A DNA stretch of 49,035 nt from an uncultured Clostridia bacterium (GTDB taxonomy: Bacteria > Bacillota > Clostridia > Christensenellales > Aristaeellaceae), in contig CAMMYM010000003.1 in assembly GCA_946527725.1 (NCBI GenBank), positions 1 through 49,035 on the forward strand, written 5' to 3'. The translations under genes were made by a program, and so were the position numbers. Below are positions 30,640-40,707 of the stretch, in pieces (within the stretch, counting starts at the first letter, position 1; each line of letters opens with the position of its first letter). A model generated the notes under the pieces. That model worked only from the letters and a program-made list of their open reading frames with translations, was not told where the DNA came from and did no database searches.

Positions 30640-30858
30640 GTGAAGAAGACCTATAAGATCGAAGTGGACTGCGCCAACTGCGCCGACAAAATGGAATGTG
30701 CTGCCGCAAAGGTAGCCGGGGTGGAGGAAGTAACCGTGAATTTCATGGCGCAGAAAATGATCGTCACCTTTCATGAGGATACGGATCCCGCTGCAGTGAT
30801 GAAAGATGTCGTCAAAGCCTGTAAAAAGGTCGAGGACGACTGCGAAATTTACCTCTGA
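30640..30858 (+). CDS. standalone HMA-domain heavy-metal-binding protein
   Basis: MKKTYKIEVDCANCADKMECAAAKVAGVEEVTVNFMAQKMIV (CxxC HMA); GTG start with AAAGGAG. Confidence 0.85.
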   Translation: MKKTYKIEVDCANCADKMECAAAKVAGVEEVTVNFMAQKMIVTFHEDTDPAAVMKDVVKACKKVEDDCEIYL

Positions 30859-30926
30859 TACCGGTGCAGTCCTCCGGCTGCTGGAATTGCCGGTCACTAA
30901 CTGCATTTACCCCCGGGAGGTATACC

Positions 30927-32819
30927 ATGACAAAGAAGCAACGAAAAATGCTCATCCGGATTCTTGCGGCCGCCGTTTTGCTTGGCGGTCTCCTGCTGGT
31001 TCCCGAAGGGACTCTGGATCGCATTCCTTTATTCCTGCTGTATCTGATTCCCTACGGAATCATCGGCTATGATATCCTGAAGAAAGCTTTTAAAGGGATC
31101 CTGAACCGCCAGGTTTTTGATGAGAACTTCCTGATGGCCGTCGCCACCGTCGGCGCGCTGGCCATTGGGCTGCTGAAAACCGGCGACTTTGTGGAAGCTG
31201 TAGCCGTCATGCTGTTCTACCAGATCGGCGAATGGTTCCAGAGTTATGCCGTTGGCAAAAGCCGGAAGAGCATCAGCGCCCTGATGGACATCCGCCCGGA
31301 TTTTGCCCGGTTGGAAACCGAAAACGGGCAGGAAGAAAAGGATCCGGATGAAGTGCCTGCCGGAAGCCTGATCATCGTCCGCCCAGGGGAAAAAGTCCCG
31401 ATCGACGGAATCGTGGAGGAAGGTGAATCCTCCCTGAATACAGTTGCCCTGACCGGGGAAAGCGTTCCGCGCGACGTGAAGGCGGGAGACGAGGTCTTCA
31501 GCGGCTGCATCAATATGAACGGCCTGCTGAGGATCCGTACAACAAAAGAATTCGGGGAATCAACCGTATCAAAAATCCTTGAGCTTGTGGAAAATGCATC
31601 CTCACTGAAGTCCCGCTCGGAAAACTTCATTTCCCGCTTTGCACGGGTTTATACGCCTGCGGTTGTCCTCAGCGCGCTGGCGCTGGCCGTGCTCCCGCCC
31701 CTGGTCCGCACCCTTTTCCTCGGGCTTGTCCCGGAATGGGGCGACTGGATTTACCGTGCGCTGACCTTCCTCGTGATCTCCTGTCCCTGTGCACTCGTGA
31801 TCAGCATTCCACTGACCTTTTTCGCCGGAATCGGCGGCGCGGGAAAAGCCGGCATCCTGGTCAAGGGTTCCGTCTGGCTGGAAGAGCTTGCCCGTACAAG
31901 CACGGTTGTCTTTGACAAAACCGGTACCCTGACGCAGGGAACCTTTGAGGTCACTGCTGTCCACCACAGCAAACTGGCCAGGGAAGAACTGCTGGAATAT
32001 GCTGCGCTGGCAGAATCCTCCTCTTCCCACCCGATTGCTGTCAGTATCCGGAAAGCCTGCAGCAAGGCATTGGATCTGAACCGCGTTACCCGCGTGGAAG
32101 AGATAAGCGGCAACGGTGTTCTTGTGCAGATTGACGGGAAGGAGGTTGCCGCCGGCAACACCCGCCTGATGGAACGTATCGGTGTTTCCTGCATGGAATG
32201 CCACGAAACAGGTACAATTGTCCATATGGCGATCGATGGCAGTTATGCCGGACATATCGTCATATCAGACAGGGAAAAGCCTGAAGCCAGGGAAGCTGTT
32301 GCCGCATTGAAAGCTGCCGGCATCCGGCAGACCATAATGCTTACCGGAGACCGGGACGCGGTTGCGCAGCAGGTAGCTGAGCATCTGGAACTGGACCAGG
32401 TCTACAGTGACCTGCTGCCGGAGGACAAGGTTTCCCTGCTGGAGGAACTCCTGAAATCAAAGCATCCGAATGAAGTGCTCGCCTTTGCAGGCGACGGGAT
32501 TAACGACGCGCCGGTGCTTACCCGGGCTGACCTTGGCATCGCCATGGGCGCCATGGGTTCTGATGCCGCAATTGAAGCCGCCGACATCGTCCTGATGGAT
32601 GACAATCCGCTGAAGATCGCCAAGGCGATCCGGATCTCCCGCAGGTGTATGCGTATCGTCCGGCAAAATATTGTCTTTGCGCTGGCTGTCAAAGCTGTCT
32701 GCCTGGTTCTCGGCGCGCTCGGCATCGCCAATATGTGGCTGGCTGTATTTGCAGATGTCGGCGTCATGATCCTGGCCGTACTCAATGCCATCCGCGCCTT
32801 GTTCGTAAGCCGTGTTTAA
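30927..32819 (+). CDS. P1B-type heavy-metal-translocating ATPase (Zn/Cd/Pb-like)
   Basis: SCPCALVISIP, DKTGTLT, GDGINDAPVL, final TMs with VKAVCLVLGALG...VFADVGVMILAVLNAIRAL; ATG preceded by GGGAGG. Confidence 0.92.
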   Translation: MTKKQRKMLIRILAAAVLLGGLLLVPEGTLDRIPLFLLYLIPYGIIGYDILKKAFKGILNRQVFDENFLMAVATVGALAIGLLKTGDFVEAVAVMLFYQIGEWFQSYAVGKSRKSISALMDIRPDFARLETENGQEEKDPDEVPAGSLIIVRPGEKVPIDGIVEEGESSLNTVALTGESVPRDVKAGDEVFSGCINMNGLLRIRTTKEFGESTVSKILELVENASSLKSRSENFISRFARVYTPAVVLSALALAVLPPLVRTLFLGLVPEWGDWIYRALTFLVISCPCALVISIPLTFFAGIGGAGKAGILVKGSVWLEELARTSTVVFDKTGTLTQGTFEVTAVHHSKLAREELLEYAALAESSSSHPIAVSIRKACSKALDLNRVTRVEEISGNGVLVQIDGKEVAAGNTRLMERIGVSCMECHETGTIVHMAIDGSYAGHIVISDREKPEAREAVAALKAAGIRQTIMLTGDRDAVAQQVAEHLELDQVYSDLLPEDKVSLLEELLKSKHPNEVLAFAGDGINDAPVLTRADLGIAMGAMGSDAAIEAADIVLMDDNPLKIAKAIRISRRCMRIVRQNIVFALAVKAVCLVLGALGIANMWLAVFADVGVMILAVLNAIRALFVSRV

Positions 32820-32832
32820 GGAGGAAATACCG

Positions 32833-33186
32833 ATGCCGCATCTTCCCCATCCCCATGGCGAATCTGCCGGGCGACTTTTCGACCATATGCCGGCTCCGGA
32901 GGAGTTCACTGCCTCCGCAGAACTGTTCCGCCTGATGAGTGACGGTACCCGGATCCGGCTGTTCTGGCTGCTTTGCCACTGTGAAGCATGCCTGCTGAAT
33001 CTGTCTGCAATGATGGATATGTCCAGTCCGGCATTGTCACACCACCTGAAGCTGCTGCGTTCCTGCGGGCTCATCGTTTCGCGGCGCGAGGGCAAGGAAG
33101 TATACTACAAGGCTGCTGATAACCTCCGGGCAGAAGCACTGCATCACATGATCGAGCAGATTGCGGAACTGTCCTGTCCGCGCTGA
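32833..33186 (+). CDS. ArsR/SmtB-family transcriptional regulator
   Basis: wHTH: LFRLMSDGTRIRLFWLLCHCEACLLNLSAMMDMSSPALSHHLKLLRSCGLIVSRREGKEVYYKA. Confidence 0.9.
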   Translation: MPHLPHPHGESAGRLFDHMPAPEEFTASAELFRLMSDGTRIRLFWLLCHCEACLLNLSAMMDMSSPALSHHLKLLRSCGLIVSRREGKEVYYKAADNLRAEALHHMIEQIAELSCPR

Positions 33187-33269
33187 AGGTTGATCCGGTT
33201 TGTATGGTTTTCACACAGATTCCGTGGTACAATTTTCGCATTCAGATAAGCCATAAGGAGGCATCGCCG

Positions 33270-34085
33270 ATGTTTACGGCATACAGTCCTTTCCCCGGGG
33301 TCACGCACATCACCGATGCTATGGGCGTCAGTTTCACCCTCGTGGAAGGAGACGATTCGGCCCTGCTTTTTGATGCGGGCTACGGTCTGGAGGACGTGGC
33401 AGGATTTGTCCGGAAACTGACGGATAAGCCGGTCGAACTGGTCCTGTCCCACGGGCACCACGACCACGTGCTCGGCGCAAAATGGTTTGGCCGCTGCCTG
33501 ATGGATCCGCAGGATCTGGAAGAATTCAGCCTGCGTACCGCGCCGGAACAGCGTGAAAAAGTAAAAGGCCAGGCGAAAGAAAAAGGACTTGCCGTACCGG
33601 AAGACTTCCTTACAGCGCCTGTACCGAAGCCGGAAAGCCCGGCGTACTCCCGGAAGCTCGGGCAGTTTCCCTGCTGCCGGTTCGACCTGGAGAACCGGAA
33701 AGCCTGGCTTCTCAACGTTCCCGGCCATACTTCCGGCAGCCTTGTCCTGTTCATTCCGGATATGCAGCTCCTGCTGACCGGCGACGACTGGAACCCCTGT
33801 ACCTGGATGTGGTTTCCCTGCTCCCTGCCCGTCCGGCAGTGGCACCGGAATATGCTCAGTCTCCTTGATGTGCTGGAAAAAGAAACCCATATGAAAGTCC
33901 GGAACGTACTCTGCTCCCACCAGCCAAACCTCCGTGAAGCCTCCGAGCTGGAATCCTTCCTTTCCTATATGACAAACGACCGCCTGGAAACAGCCGAAAA
34001 AGTCGATATGGGTTCGCCCATCGATACCCGCCGGGTGTACTGTCCTGAAAAAGACTGGATCCTGCTTTTTGACGCAGCCAAATAA
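33270..34085 (+). CDS. MBL-fold metallo-hydrolase
   Basis: LSHGHHDHVLGAKWF (HxHxDH), VPGHTSGSLVLF; ATG with AAGGAGG. Confidence 0.88.
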   Translation: MFTAYSPFPGVTHITDAMGVSFTLVEGDDSALLFDAGYGLEDVAGFVRKLTDKPVELVLSHGHHDHVLGAKWFGRCLMDPQDLEEFSLRTAPEQREKVKGQAKEKGLAVPEDFLTAPVPKPESPAYSRKLGQFPCCRFDLENRKAWLLNVPGHTSGSLVLFIPDMQLLLTGDDWNPCTWMWFPCSLPVRQWHRNMLSLLDVLEKETHMKVRNVLCSHQPNLREASELESFLSYMTNDRLETAEKVDMGSPIDTRRVYCPEKDWILLFDAAK

Positions 34086-34095
34086 ACGATCGGTC

Positions 34096-34126
34096 ATGAA
34101 AAGCCCGCTCACAGCGGGCTTTTCAT
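34096..34126. terminator. bidirectional terminator
   Basis: ATGAAAAGCCCGCT-CAC-AGCGGGCTTTTCAT. Confidence 0.8.
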
Positions 34127-34146
34127 GTCTCCGTCCCGGTCAAAAA

Positions 34147-35562
34147 TCACCTGATCAGTTCAAATCCTGCAAACTGCAGGTGACCGTTCCCGGAAAATGT
34201 GAAATACAAAGACTGTATACCGTCCGGCACGGCAATCTCCGCTTCCGTATCATGCCAGACGTTCGCATAGCCAATCGGAAGGGAGCCGATCGATTCCCCG
34301 TCCCAGCTCGTCCGGATTTCCATTCTTCCGGTTGCGTATCCTTTTGTGCGAATGCTGACTTTTTTCACGCCCCGGCAGTCAAAGTAACGGAAACCGGCTG
34401 TCGCGGAATTCCGCATGTTCGCAATATACCCGATTCCCTTTCCGCCTTCTTCAATTTCCTGGGTAATCTTCGGAAAACGGTCATCCATCCATCCGGACCA
34501 GGGCACATAAGTAACTTCCGTATCGGTAAACAGATGGCAGGCAATATAGGCAGGATAGTATCCTTCGCCCTCCAGGGGACAGACGCTGCCGCAGGAGGTA
34601 ATCTCCGCCTGGCGGATCGTGCCGTCTCCGTTGAATGCCAGTCTTTCAAAGCAGCCCTGGCGGGAATAGTTCGTACCGTTGGTATGCCGGTGATAGAAGA
34701 TATACCAGTCTTCCCCGATCTTCTCCATGCTGCCGTGGTTGTTGGCAGTATAATACATGGGTTTTTCAGCCGGTTTGTAACTGTCGATGCCCTTGTCGCA
34801 GGCGCTGACAATCACACCCTTGTATTCAAACCCGCGCGTGGGTTCCCTGCTGACAGCGTAGCACAGTTCATGGAACTGTATAGAGGAGTAGATAAAGTAG
34901 TAAAGGTCACCGCGTTTCCGTATTGAAGGCGCTTCAAAGAATTCATGGCCTTCAAAGCCGCTTCCCTTGCTGTACATCACGCCGGGCGCCACGAATTCCG
35001 GCGCTTCCGCAACCGTCAGCATATCTTTTTCCAGCACAGTCACCATCGCGCCGTGCCGGCTTTTGTCACCGTAACCGCAAAAGCCTGTATACAGGTAAGT
35101 CCTGTCTCCCTCCGTCAGCACACCGGGATCGAACTGCGGTTCATCGCCTTCTTTTTCTCCCAGGTTTGTACCGTCCGGATAATGTACATAGCCGTAAAAT
35201 GAAAACGGACCGGCGGGTTTGTCCGCCACCGCCACGGAAACGACTCCCCAGGAGCTCAGCACATAGTACAGGTAATACCGGCCGTCCGGGCCGACAGTGA
35301 CATCCGGGGCATACAGGTTTCCCTGCAGGTCTGTATTGTGCGGGTCCTGGTCCTTCCGGTAAATCACACCTTCATAACGCCAGTCACCGAGGTCATCCTT
35401 CGGTGCGGACCAGCAGACATAATCCCCCGGGCAATACACATCACCGCCGAAAAAGTCATGGGAGCCGTAGACATACACCCGATTCCCGAAAAGATAAGGT
35501 TCTCCGTCCGGCACATATTCCCAGTTTGGAAGATACGGATTCACCACCTGTTTGTTTTTCAT
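34147..35562 (-). CDS. glycoside hydrolase family 43-like protein with C-terminal carbohydrate-binding-like domain
   Basis: YVYGSHD, LYAPDVTVGPDGRYYLYYVLSS, FFEAPSIRKRGDLYYFIYSS, HGSMEKIGEDWYIFYHR; start MKNKQVVNPYLPNWEYVPDGEPYLF with CAGGAGG. Confidence 0.87.
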   Translation of the reverse strand: MKNKQVVNPYLPNWEYVPDGEPYLFGNRVYVYGSHDFFGGDVYCPGDYVCWSAPKDDLGDWRYEGVIYRKDQDPHNTDLQGNLYAPDVTVGPDGRYYLYYVLSSWGVVSVAVADKPAGPFSFYGYVHYPDGTNLGEKEGDEPQFDPGVLTEGDRTYLYTGFCGYGDKSRHGAMVTVLEKDMLTVAEAPEFVAPGVMYSKGSGFEGHEFFEAPSIRKRGDLYYFIYSSIQFHELCYAVSREPTRGFEYKGVIVSACDKGIDSYKPAEKPMYYTANNHGSMEKIGEDWYIFYHRHTNGTNYSRQGCFERLAFNGDGTIRQAEITSCGSVCPLEGEGYYPAYIACHLFTDTEVTYVPWSGWMDDRFPKITQEIEEGGKGIGYIANMRNSATAGFRYFDCRGVKKVSIRTKGYATGRMEIRTSWDGESIGSLPIGYANVWHDTEAEIAVPDGIQSLYFTFSGNGHLQFAGFELIR

Positions 35563-35699
35563 ATTGCCGCCTCCTGCTTTTTGCTGCTTCCGATAATATA
35601 CACAAACCGCATCTGTGTCAAACATCCCGGACCGTGCCGTAAAAAAACTTGGAAAACATTTGACATGTATCCTTATATGTGCTATATAATAATTGTTAG

Positions 35700-35724
35700 A
35701 AATATTATTTTCAAAATAATATTT
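35700..35724. promoter_or_regulatory. 25-bp palindrome (predicted operator)
   Basis: AAATATTATTTT-C-AAAATAATATTT, 12-bp perfect arms between promoter-like sequence and the 35749 start. Confidence 0.55.
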
Positions 35725-35748
35725 ATTAAATAATATGAGGTGAATAAT

Positions 35749-36468
35749 ATGCGTCAGAAAAAAACAGCCGGACCAGACAAGCGCCCTGTCACCGTGGAAG
35801 ACCATAAGGAACTGAATCGTATCCATATTGCCAGGAAGACCACCGCCGTTTCCGATACGCTCAGGTTCCCCGGCGGAGAGCAATTTGACGATGACCTGGC
35901 GGAGATCTTCGCAAGTGATGCGGAAGCCAATGGTGAAATTGCCGCTGTCGCGCTGATCGACTGCGATAAGTTTGACCATATCAACCGCGATTTCGGTGCA
36001 GACGAAGGTGACCGCATCCTGATCGAAGCCGGCCGCTATATCCAGGGCAGCCTGCCGGAAGGCGCAAAAGTCTACCGTATCGGCGGGGACGAGTTTGCCA
36101 TCCTTTTCCGCGGTTCCATGGAAAGGGAGGAAATATTCCTTTACCTGAACGGGCTGAAGGACGGATATGCCGTGAAGGCACCCGACGGAGTACGCCAAAC
36201 CATCACAATCGGCATGGCAACAGCCTTTGAGGATGCTTCCCGCGCGCCCGAACTGATCCGCAAGGCTGACAGTGCGCTCTTCCGGGCCAAAGCTTCAGGC
36301 GGCAACCGGGTTGCCCTGGCTAAGGAAGAAAAAATGGTTCCGAAGACCAGCCACTACACGCAGGACCAGCTCCATCGCCTTTCCCGTGCAGCGAAACAGG
36401 AAGGCATCGGTGAGGCAATTCTCCTCCGTGAAGCGCTGGATATGCTGCTGAAAAAGTATGATGTCTGA
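35749..36468 (+). CDS. GGDEF-domain protein with C-terminal CopG/RHH-like tail
   Basis: VALIDCDKFDHINRDFGADEGDRILIEAG...VYRIGGDEFAIL; tail TSHYTQDQLHRLSRAAKQEGIGEAILLREALDMLLKKY resembles ribbon-helix-helix. Confidence 0.8.
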   Translation: MRQKKTAGPDKRPVTVEDHKELNRIHIARKTTAVSDTLRFPGGEQFDDDLAEIFASDAEANGEIAAVALIDCDKFDHINRDFGADEGDRILIEAGRYIQGSLPEGAKVYRIGGDEFAILFRGSMEREEIFLYLNGLKDGYAVKAPDGVRQTITIGMATAFEDASRAPELIRKADSALFRAKASGGNRVALAKEEKMVPKTSHYTQDQLHRLSRAAKQEGIGEAILLREALDMLLKKYDV

Positions 36469-36702
36469 TCGTCGCAGCAGGAAAACGCGCAGCGATGGAA
36501 GGAACAGCCGGCAGAGCCCCGAAGGCCCGCGCCGGCCGTTCTTTCCGCAGCATTTCCCGGCCGCTGCATTCCGCCTTTCCGGAAACTTGTTTCATATGCC
36601 GAAAAAAAGCAAGCACATATTGACGAAATGTGTTATACTCTCTGATTGGAATGAATGCGATGAAAGCGTTCATTTTGATATCAAATGTAAAGGAGAAACA
36701 AG

Positions 36703-38367
36703 ATGAATCTTTCACCACTTCAGAAGGCAAGATATGAATACACTCCCAAGCTTCCGGGAATGCTTCGCGGCGGTATCTCCGAGATCTCTGTCCGGGTCGG
36801 TGCTCCGACTGAAAGCGTTGCAGACCAGGCCAGGATCAAAGCCCTTTTCCCCAACACTTACGGCAAGGAAGAAATCACATTCACGAAGGGCAGCAACACC
36901 TCCCCTGCCAAAAAGCAGGTTGTCGGCGTGATTCTTTCCGGCGGGCAGGCTCCAGGCGGGCATAATGTTATCTGCGGCCTGTATGACGCCCTCAAGGCAA
37001 CGGACAAGGGCAACGTCCTCCTCGGCTTCAAGGGCGGCCCTTCCGGGCTGATCGATGATAAATACATCGAGTTTGATGACGAATATATCAATGCCTACAG
37101 GAACACCGGCGGATTTGATATCATCGGTTCCGGGCGTACAAAGCTGGAAACGGAAGAACAGTTCAAAATCGTGACCGAAGTTGCGAAAAAGCACGGGCTG
37201 ACTGCCATTGTCATCATCGGCGGCGATGATTCAAACACCAATGCTGCCGTACTCGCCGAATATATGGCTGCCCACAGCACCGGTGTTCAGGTCATCGGCT
37301 GCCCCAAAACGATTGACGGCGACCTGAAGAATGAAGATATCGAGGCCTCCTTCGGTTTCGACACTGCCACCAAGACTTATTCCGAACTGATCGGCAACAT
37401 TGAGCGTGACGCGAATTCCGCCAAAAAGTACTGGCATTTCATCAAGGTTATGGGCCGTTCCGCTTCCCATGTTGCGCTGGAGTGCGCCCTGGAAACCCAG
37501 CCAAACATTTGCCTGATCGGTGAAGAAGTTGCCGCAAAGAAGATGTCCCTGGCACAGATCACGAACTATATCGCAGATGCGGTTGAAAAGCGCGGCAATA
37601 ACGGCGAGAACTTCGGCGTTGCCATCATTCCTGAAGGCATCGTGGAATTCGTTCCCGAATTCTCAAAACTGATCGCTGAAATCAATGAGCTCCTGGCCGG
37701 AAAGAAAACAGAGGAATTCAACGCCCTCCCCGACTGGGATGCCAAGTATGCCTTCATCAGGAAAGGCCTTTCCGGCGAATCCTTCAAAGTGTTCGACATT
37801 CTGCCCCAGTTCGTCCAGCAGCAGCTCTTCCTTGAGCGGGATCCCCACGGCAATGTGCAGGTTTCCCTCATCGAGTCTGAAAAGCTCTTTGCTGAAATGG
37901 TAAAAGTCGAACTCGCAAAGCGGAAGGATGCCGGTACCTATAAGGGCAAGTTCGGAACACAGCACCACTTCTTTGGTTACGAAGGCCGCTGCGCTTTCCC
38001 CTCCAACTTTGACGCCGATTATTGCTACTCCCTCGGATACAATGCTTTTATGCTGATCCAGTACGGCTACACCGGATACCTGTCCAAGGTTTCAAACATT
38101 TCCCGTCCTGCTGAAGAGTGGGTCGCCGGCGGAATGCCGATTACCAAAATGATGAACATGGAACGGCGGAACGGCGAGGATAAGCCGGTTATCCGCAAAG
38201 CGCTTGTTGAACTGGACGGTGCTCCCTTCAAATACTTTGCAGCGCACAGGGACGAATGGGCAGTGAAAACTTCCTTCACCTATCCGGGCGCAATCCAGTA
38301 CTACGGACCTGCCGAAGTCTGCGATCTGACCACCAGAACGCTGGCGCTTGAAAAGGGACAGGCCTGA
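36703..38367 (+). CDS. pfp: diphosphate--fructose-6-phosphate 1-phosphotransferase (long PPi-PFK)
   Basis: [58 protein letters not shown]. Confidence 0.93.
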   Translation: MNLSPLQKARYEYTPKLPGMLRGGISEISVRVGAPTESVADQARIKALFPNTYGKEEITFTKGSNTSPAKKQVVGVILSGGQAPGGHNVICGLYDALKATDKGNVLLGFKGGPSGLIDDKYIEFDDEYINAYRNTGGFDIIGSGRTKLETEEQFKIVTEVAKKHGLTAIVIIGGDDSNTNAAVLAEYMAAHSTGVQVIGCPKTIDGDLKNEDIEASFGFDTATKTYSELIGNIERDANSAKKYWHFIKVMGRSASHVALECALETQPNICLIGEEVAAKKMSLAQITNYIADAVEKRGNNGENFGVAIIPEGIVEFVPEFSKLIAEINELLAGKKTEEFNALPDWDAKYAFIRKGLSGESFKVFDILPQFVQQQLFLERDPHGNVQVSLIESEKLFAEMVKVELAKRKDAGTYKGKFGTQHHFFGYEGRCAFPSNFDADYCYSLGYNAFMLIQYGYTGYLSKVSNISRPAEEWVAGGMPITKMMNMERRNGEDKPVIRKALVELDGAPFKYFAAHRDEWAVKTSFTYPGAIQYYGPAEVCDLTTRTLALEKGQA

Positions 38368-38390
38368 TCAGCCGGTGTACTGTCTCAATG

Positions 38391-38431
38391 AAAACCGCCC
38401 GGCGGCTTTTGACAGCCTGCCGGGCGGTTTT
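38391..38431. terminator. terminator between convergent pfp and purA
   Basis: AAAACCGCCCGGC...GCCGGGCGGTTTT. Confidence 0.75.
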
Positions 38432-38520
38432 CTGTCCGGAATGCATCCCCGCTGCAGCGTTCAGGGCTCATCCTGCATCATCCGAATCAATCAGTCGGAA
38501 CGAAACCCTGTACATGGCGG

Positions 38521-39798
38521 TCAGGTCTGCCCGCGGCGGATGATACTGTGGCGTTCAGGCCCGACAGAAATCCACTTGACCACTACGCCGGTCGCTTCTT
38601 CGATCCGCTTTACATAATTCTGTGCTTCCTCCGGCAGGTCCCACCAATTGCGAACGCCGGAAATATCGCATTTCCAGCCGGGCAGCATCTCATATACCGG
38701 CTCGCAGTCACTGAGGATGGATGGGAACGGCAGTTCTTCGAACTCCTCGTCTTTGTACCTGTAGCGTACGCAAACCGGGATCTGGTCCAGCGTGCCGAGC
38801 ACATCCAGTTTCGTCAGGGCAATCTCCGTTGCAGCCTGCACCTTCACGCCGTATCGTGTCGCTACCAGATCCATCGGCCCGATCCTGTGATGCAGTTTTT
38901 CCAGCTCTCCGGTCGCTTTGCGCATCTTTTCCGCTTCCTCGCCCTGCAGTTCACTCACGAAATGCCCCTTGCCGACGCAGGTGGAGTAAGCTTTAACCAC
39001 ACCGATGATCCTGTCAATTTCCACCCCGGGCATACCCGCGCCGACCGGTGCGTAGGAGGCCAGTACATTGGAAGATGTGGTATAGGGGTATACACCGAAG
39101 TCCAGGTCCCGCAGGGCACCCATCTGTGCTTCAAACAGGATCCTTTTATTGTCGTCCTTTGCCGTTTGCAGGAAGCTGCGTGTATCGGTAATAAAAGGCT
39201 TCAGCGGCTCGCAGTATTCCTTTATCCAGGCATCCAGCTCTTCTGTGGAAACGGGGGCCGTTCCGTACACACCGGTTAACACGAGGTTTTTCCAGGTGCG
39301 CAGGTTCTCCAGGTTCTTGCGGAAAATTTCCGGATAGAACAGTTCACCGGCCAGGATTGTCTTTTTCGCGTGTTTATCCGAATAGAAAGGCGCAATTCCG
39401 AGCTTTGAGGATCCGTACTGCTTTGGGCCCAGCCTCGCTTCTTCCAGCGCATCCTGTGTCCTGTGCCACGGAAGCAGCAGGGATGCCCGGTCACTGATCA
39501 TCAGGTTTTCCGGCGTAATGGAAACACCCTTGTCCTGGATCGACCAGATTTCTTTCATCAGCATTTCCGGATCCAGTGCCACACCGTTTCCGATTACGTT
39601 TACTACACCTTTGCGGAACACACCGGAAGGCAGCGCATGGATCTCAAACTCACCGAACTGGTTGATGACCGTATGGCCGGCGTTGGCGCCGCCCTGGTAC
39701 CGGATCACAACGTCAAAAGCTTCGGTCAGCAAGTCGACCATCCGGCCTTTGCCCTCGTCACCCCAGTTGATCCCAACAATCGCGGTACAAGCGTTCAT
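38521..39798 (-). CDS. purA: adenylosuccinate synthase
   Basis: VGINWGDEGKGRMVDLL, QGGANAGHTV, GVYPYTTSSN. Confidence 0.96.
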   Translation of the reverse strand: MNACTAIVGINWGDEGKGRMVDLLTEAFDVVIRYQGGANAGHTVINQFGEFEIHALPSGVFRKGVVNVIGNGVALDPEMLMKEIWSIQDKGVSITPENLMISDRASLLLPWHRTQDALEEARLGPKQYGSSKLGIAPFYSDKHAKKTILAGELFYPEIFRKNLENLRTWKNLVLTGVYGTAPVSTEELDAWIKEYCEPLKPFITDTRSFLQTAKDDNKRILFEAQMGALRDLDFGVYPYTTSSNVLASYAPVGAGMPGVEIDRIIGVVKAYSTCVGKGHFVSELQGEEAEKMRKATGELEKLHHRIGPMDLVATRYGVKVQAATEIALTKLDVLGTLDQIPVCVRYRYKDEEFEELPFPSILSDCEPVYEMLPGWKCDISGVRNWWDLPEEAQNYVKRIEEATGVVVKWISVGPERHSIIRRGQT

Positions 39799-39902
39799 GA
39801 TTTATCCACCTTTCCGATCCGTTTCCGGGCGAAAATCTTTTTTCTTTATCTAGAATATTATCCCTGATAGCATGACTTGTCAATTGTTCCATGTCTGCTT
39901 TG

Positions 39903-40703
39903 TCAGCTCCCTGCAGAGCGGTAGTACTGCATTGTTTTCCGGAACCAAAGCCAGATCAGCCCGAAGAGCGCAACACCGGATAACGGTGAAACAAAGGCTG
40001 TCCAAGCCGGCCAGTCGAACAGGGGCTTATCCAGGATAACCGACCCCGGCTGCTGCATTGTCAGCGCGAACGGAACCAGTACCGTAAAAAGCGCCCGCAG
40101 CGGCCGCGGATAGGTATCCACCGGATATTCGCAGGCACTTCTTCCGCCGTATGTGAGTGCGTTGACAAGTTCCACCGACTTGACAGCATAGATACAGAAG
40201 ATGCCCTCAATTGTAAAAAGGCCCAGGAGCAGGAAGAAACCGCAGGCAATGGCTTCCGCCATAAGGAAAACCTTCGGGACGGTCCACAACACATGTGACA
40301 TATTGCAGCCCATGACCAGGGCTGCAATCCCGACAGCGATGCAGGTAATCCGCCGGGGATCGACAGCGCTGCACAGAACCTGGGTCAGTGTTCCGCGCGG
40401 ACGTATCAGGAAAGTATCCAGCTGTCCCGTGCGGATCAGATGCGGGAAATTACCGGTAATTCCCCGCCCGAAACACTCTGTCAGGTAAAACGTCACAGAC
40501 ATCAGTCCGAAAAAGAAGAAAAGGTCTCCCGCTTCCCACCGGTTCAGCCGTTCAAAACGATCCACCAGCAGGATCACGGCCATCATCTCCCCGCCTTCCA
40601 TCACCAGCTGCGCCAGCGTCTGCATGAAAAAGGAGGCCGGATACTGCATCTGGCTCCTGATCAGCATCCGCATGGAATGAAGATACAGCCTGATCGTCTC
40701 CAT
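39903..40703 (-). CDS. ABC-2 family exporter permease
   Basis: Six-TM-like hydrophobic protein; GDLFFFFGLMSVTFYLTECFGRGITGNFPHLIRTGQLDTFLIRP; adjacent to paired permease and ATPase. Confidence 0.8.
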   Translation of the reverse strand: METIRLYLHSMRMLIRSQMQYPASFFMQTLAQLVMEGGEMMAVILLVDRFERLNRWEAGDLFFFFGLMSVTFYLTECFGRGITGNFPHLIRTGQLDTFLIRPRGTLTQVLCSAVDPRRITCIAVGIAALVMGCNMSHVLWTVPKVFLMAEAIACGFFLLLGLFTIEGIFCIYAVKSVELVNALTYGGRSACEYPVDTYPRPLRALFTVLVPFALTMQQPGSVILDKPLFDWPAWTAFVSPLSGVALFGLIWLWFRKTMQYYRSAGS

Positions 40704-40707
40704 ATGC

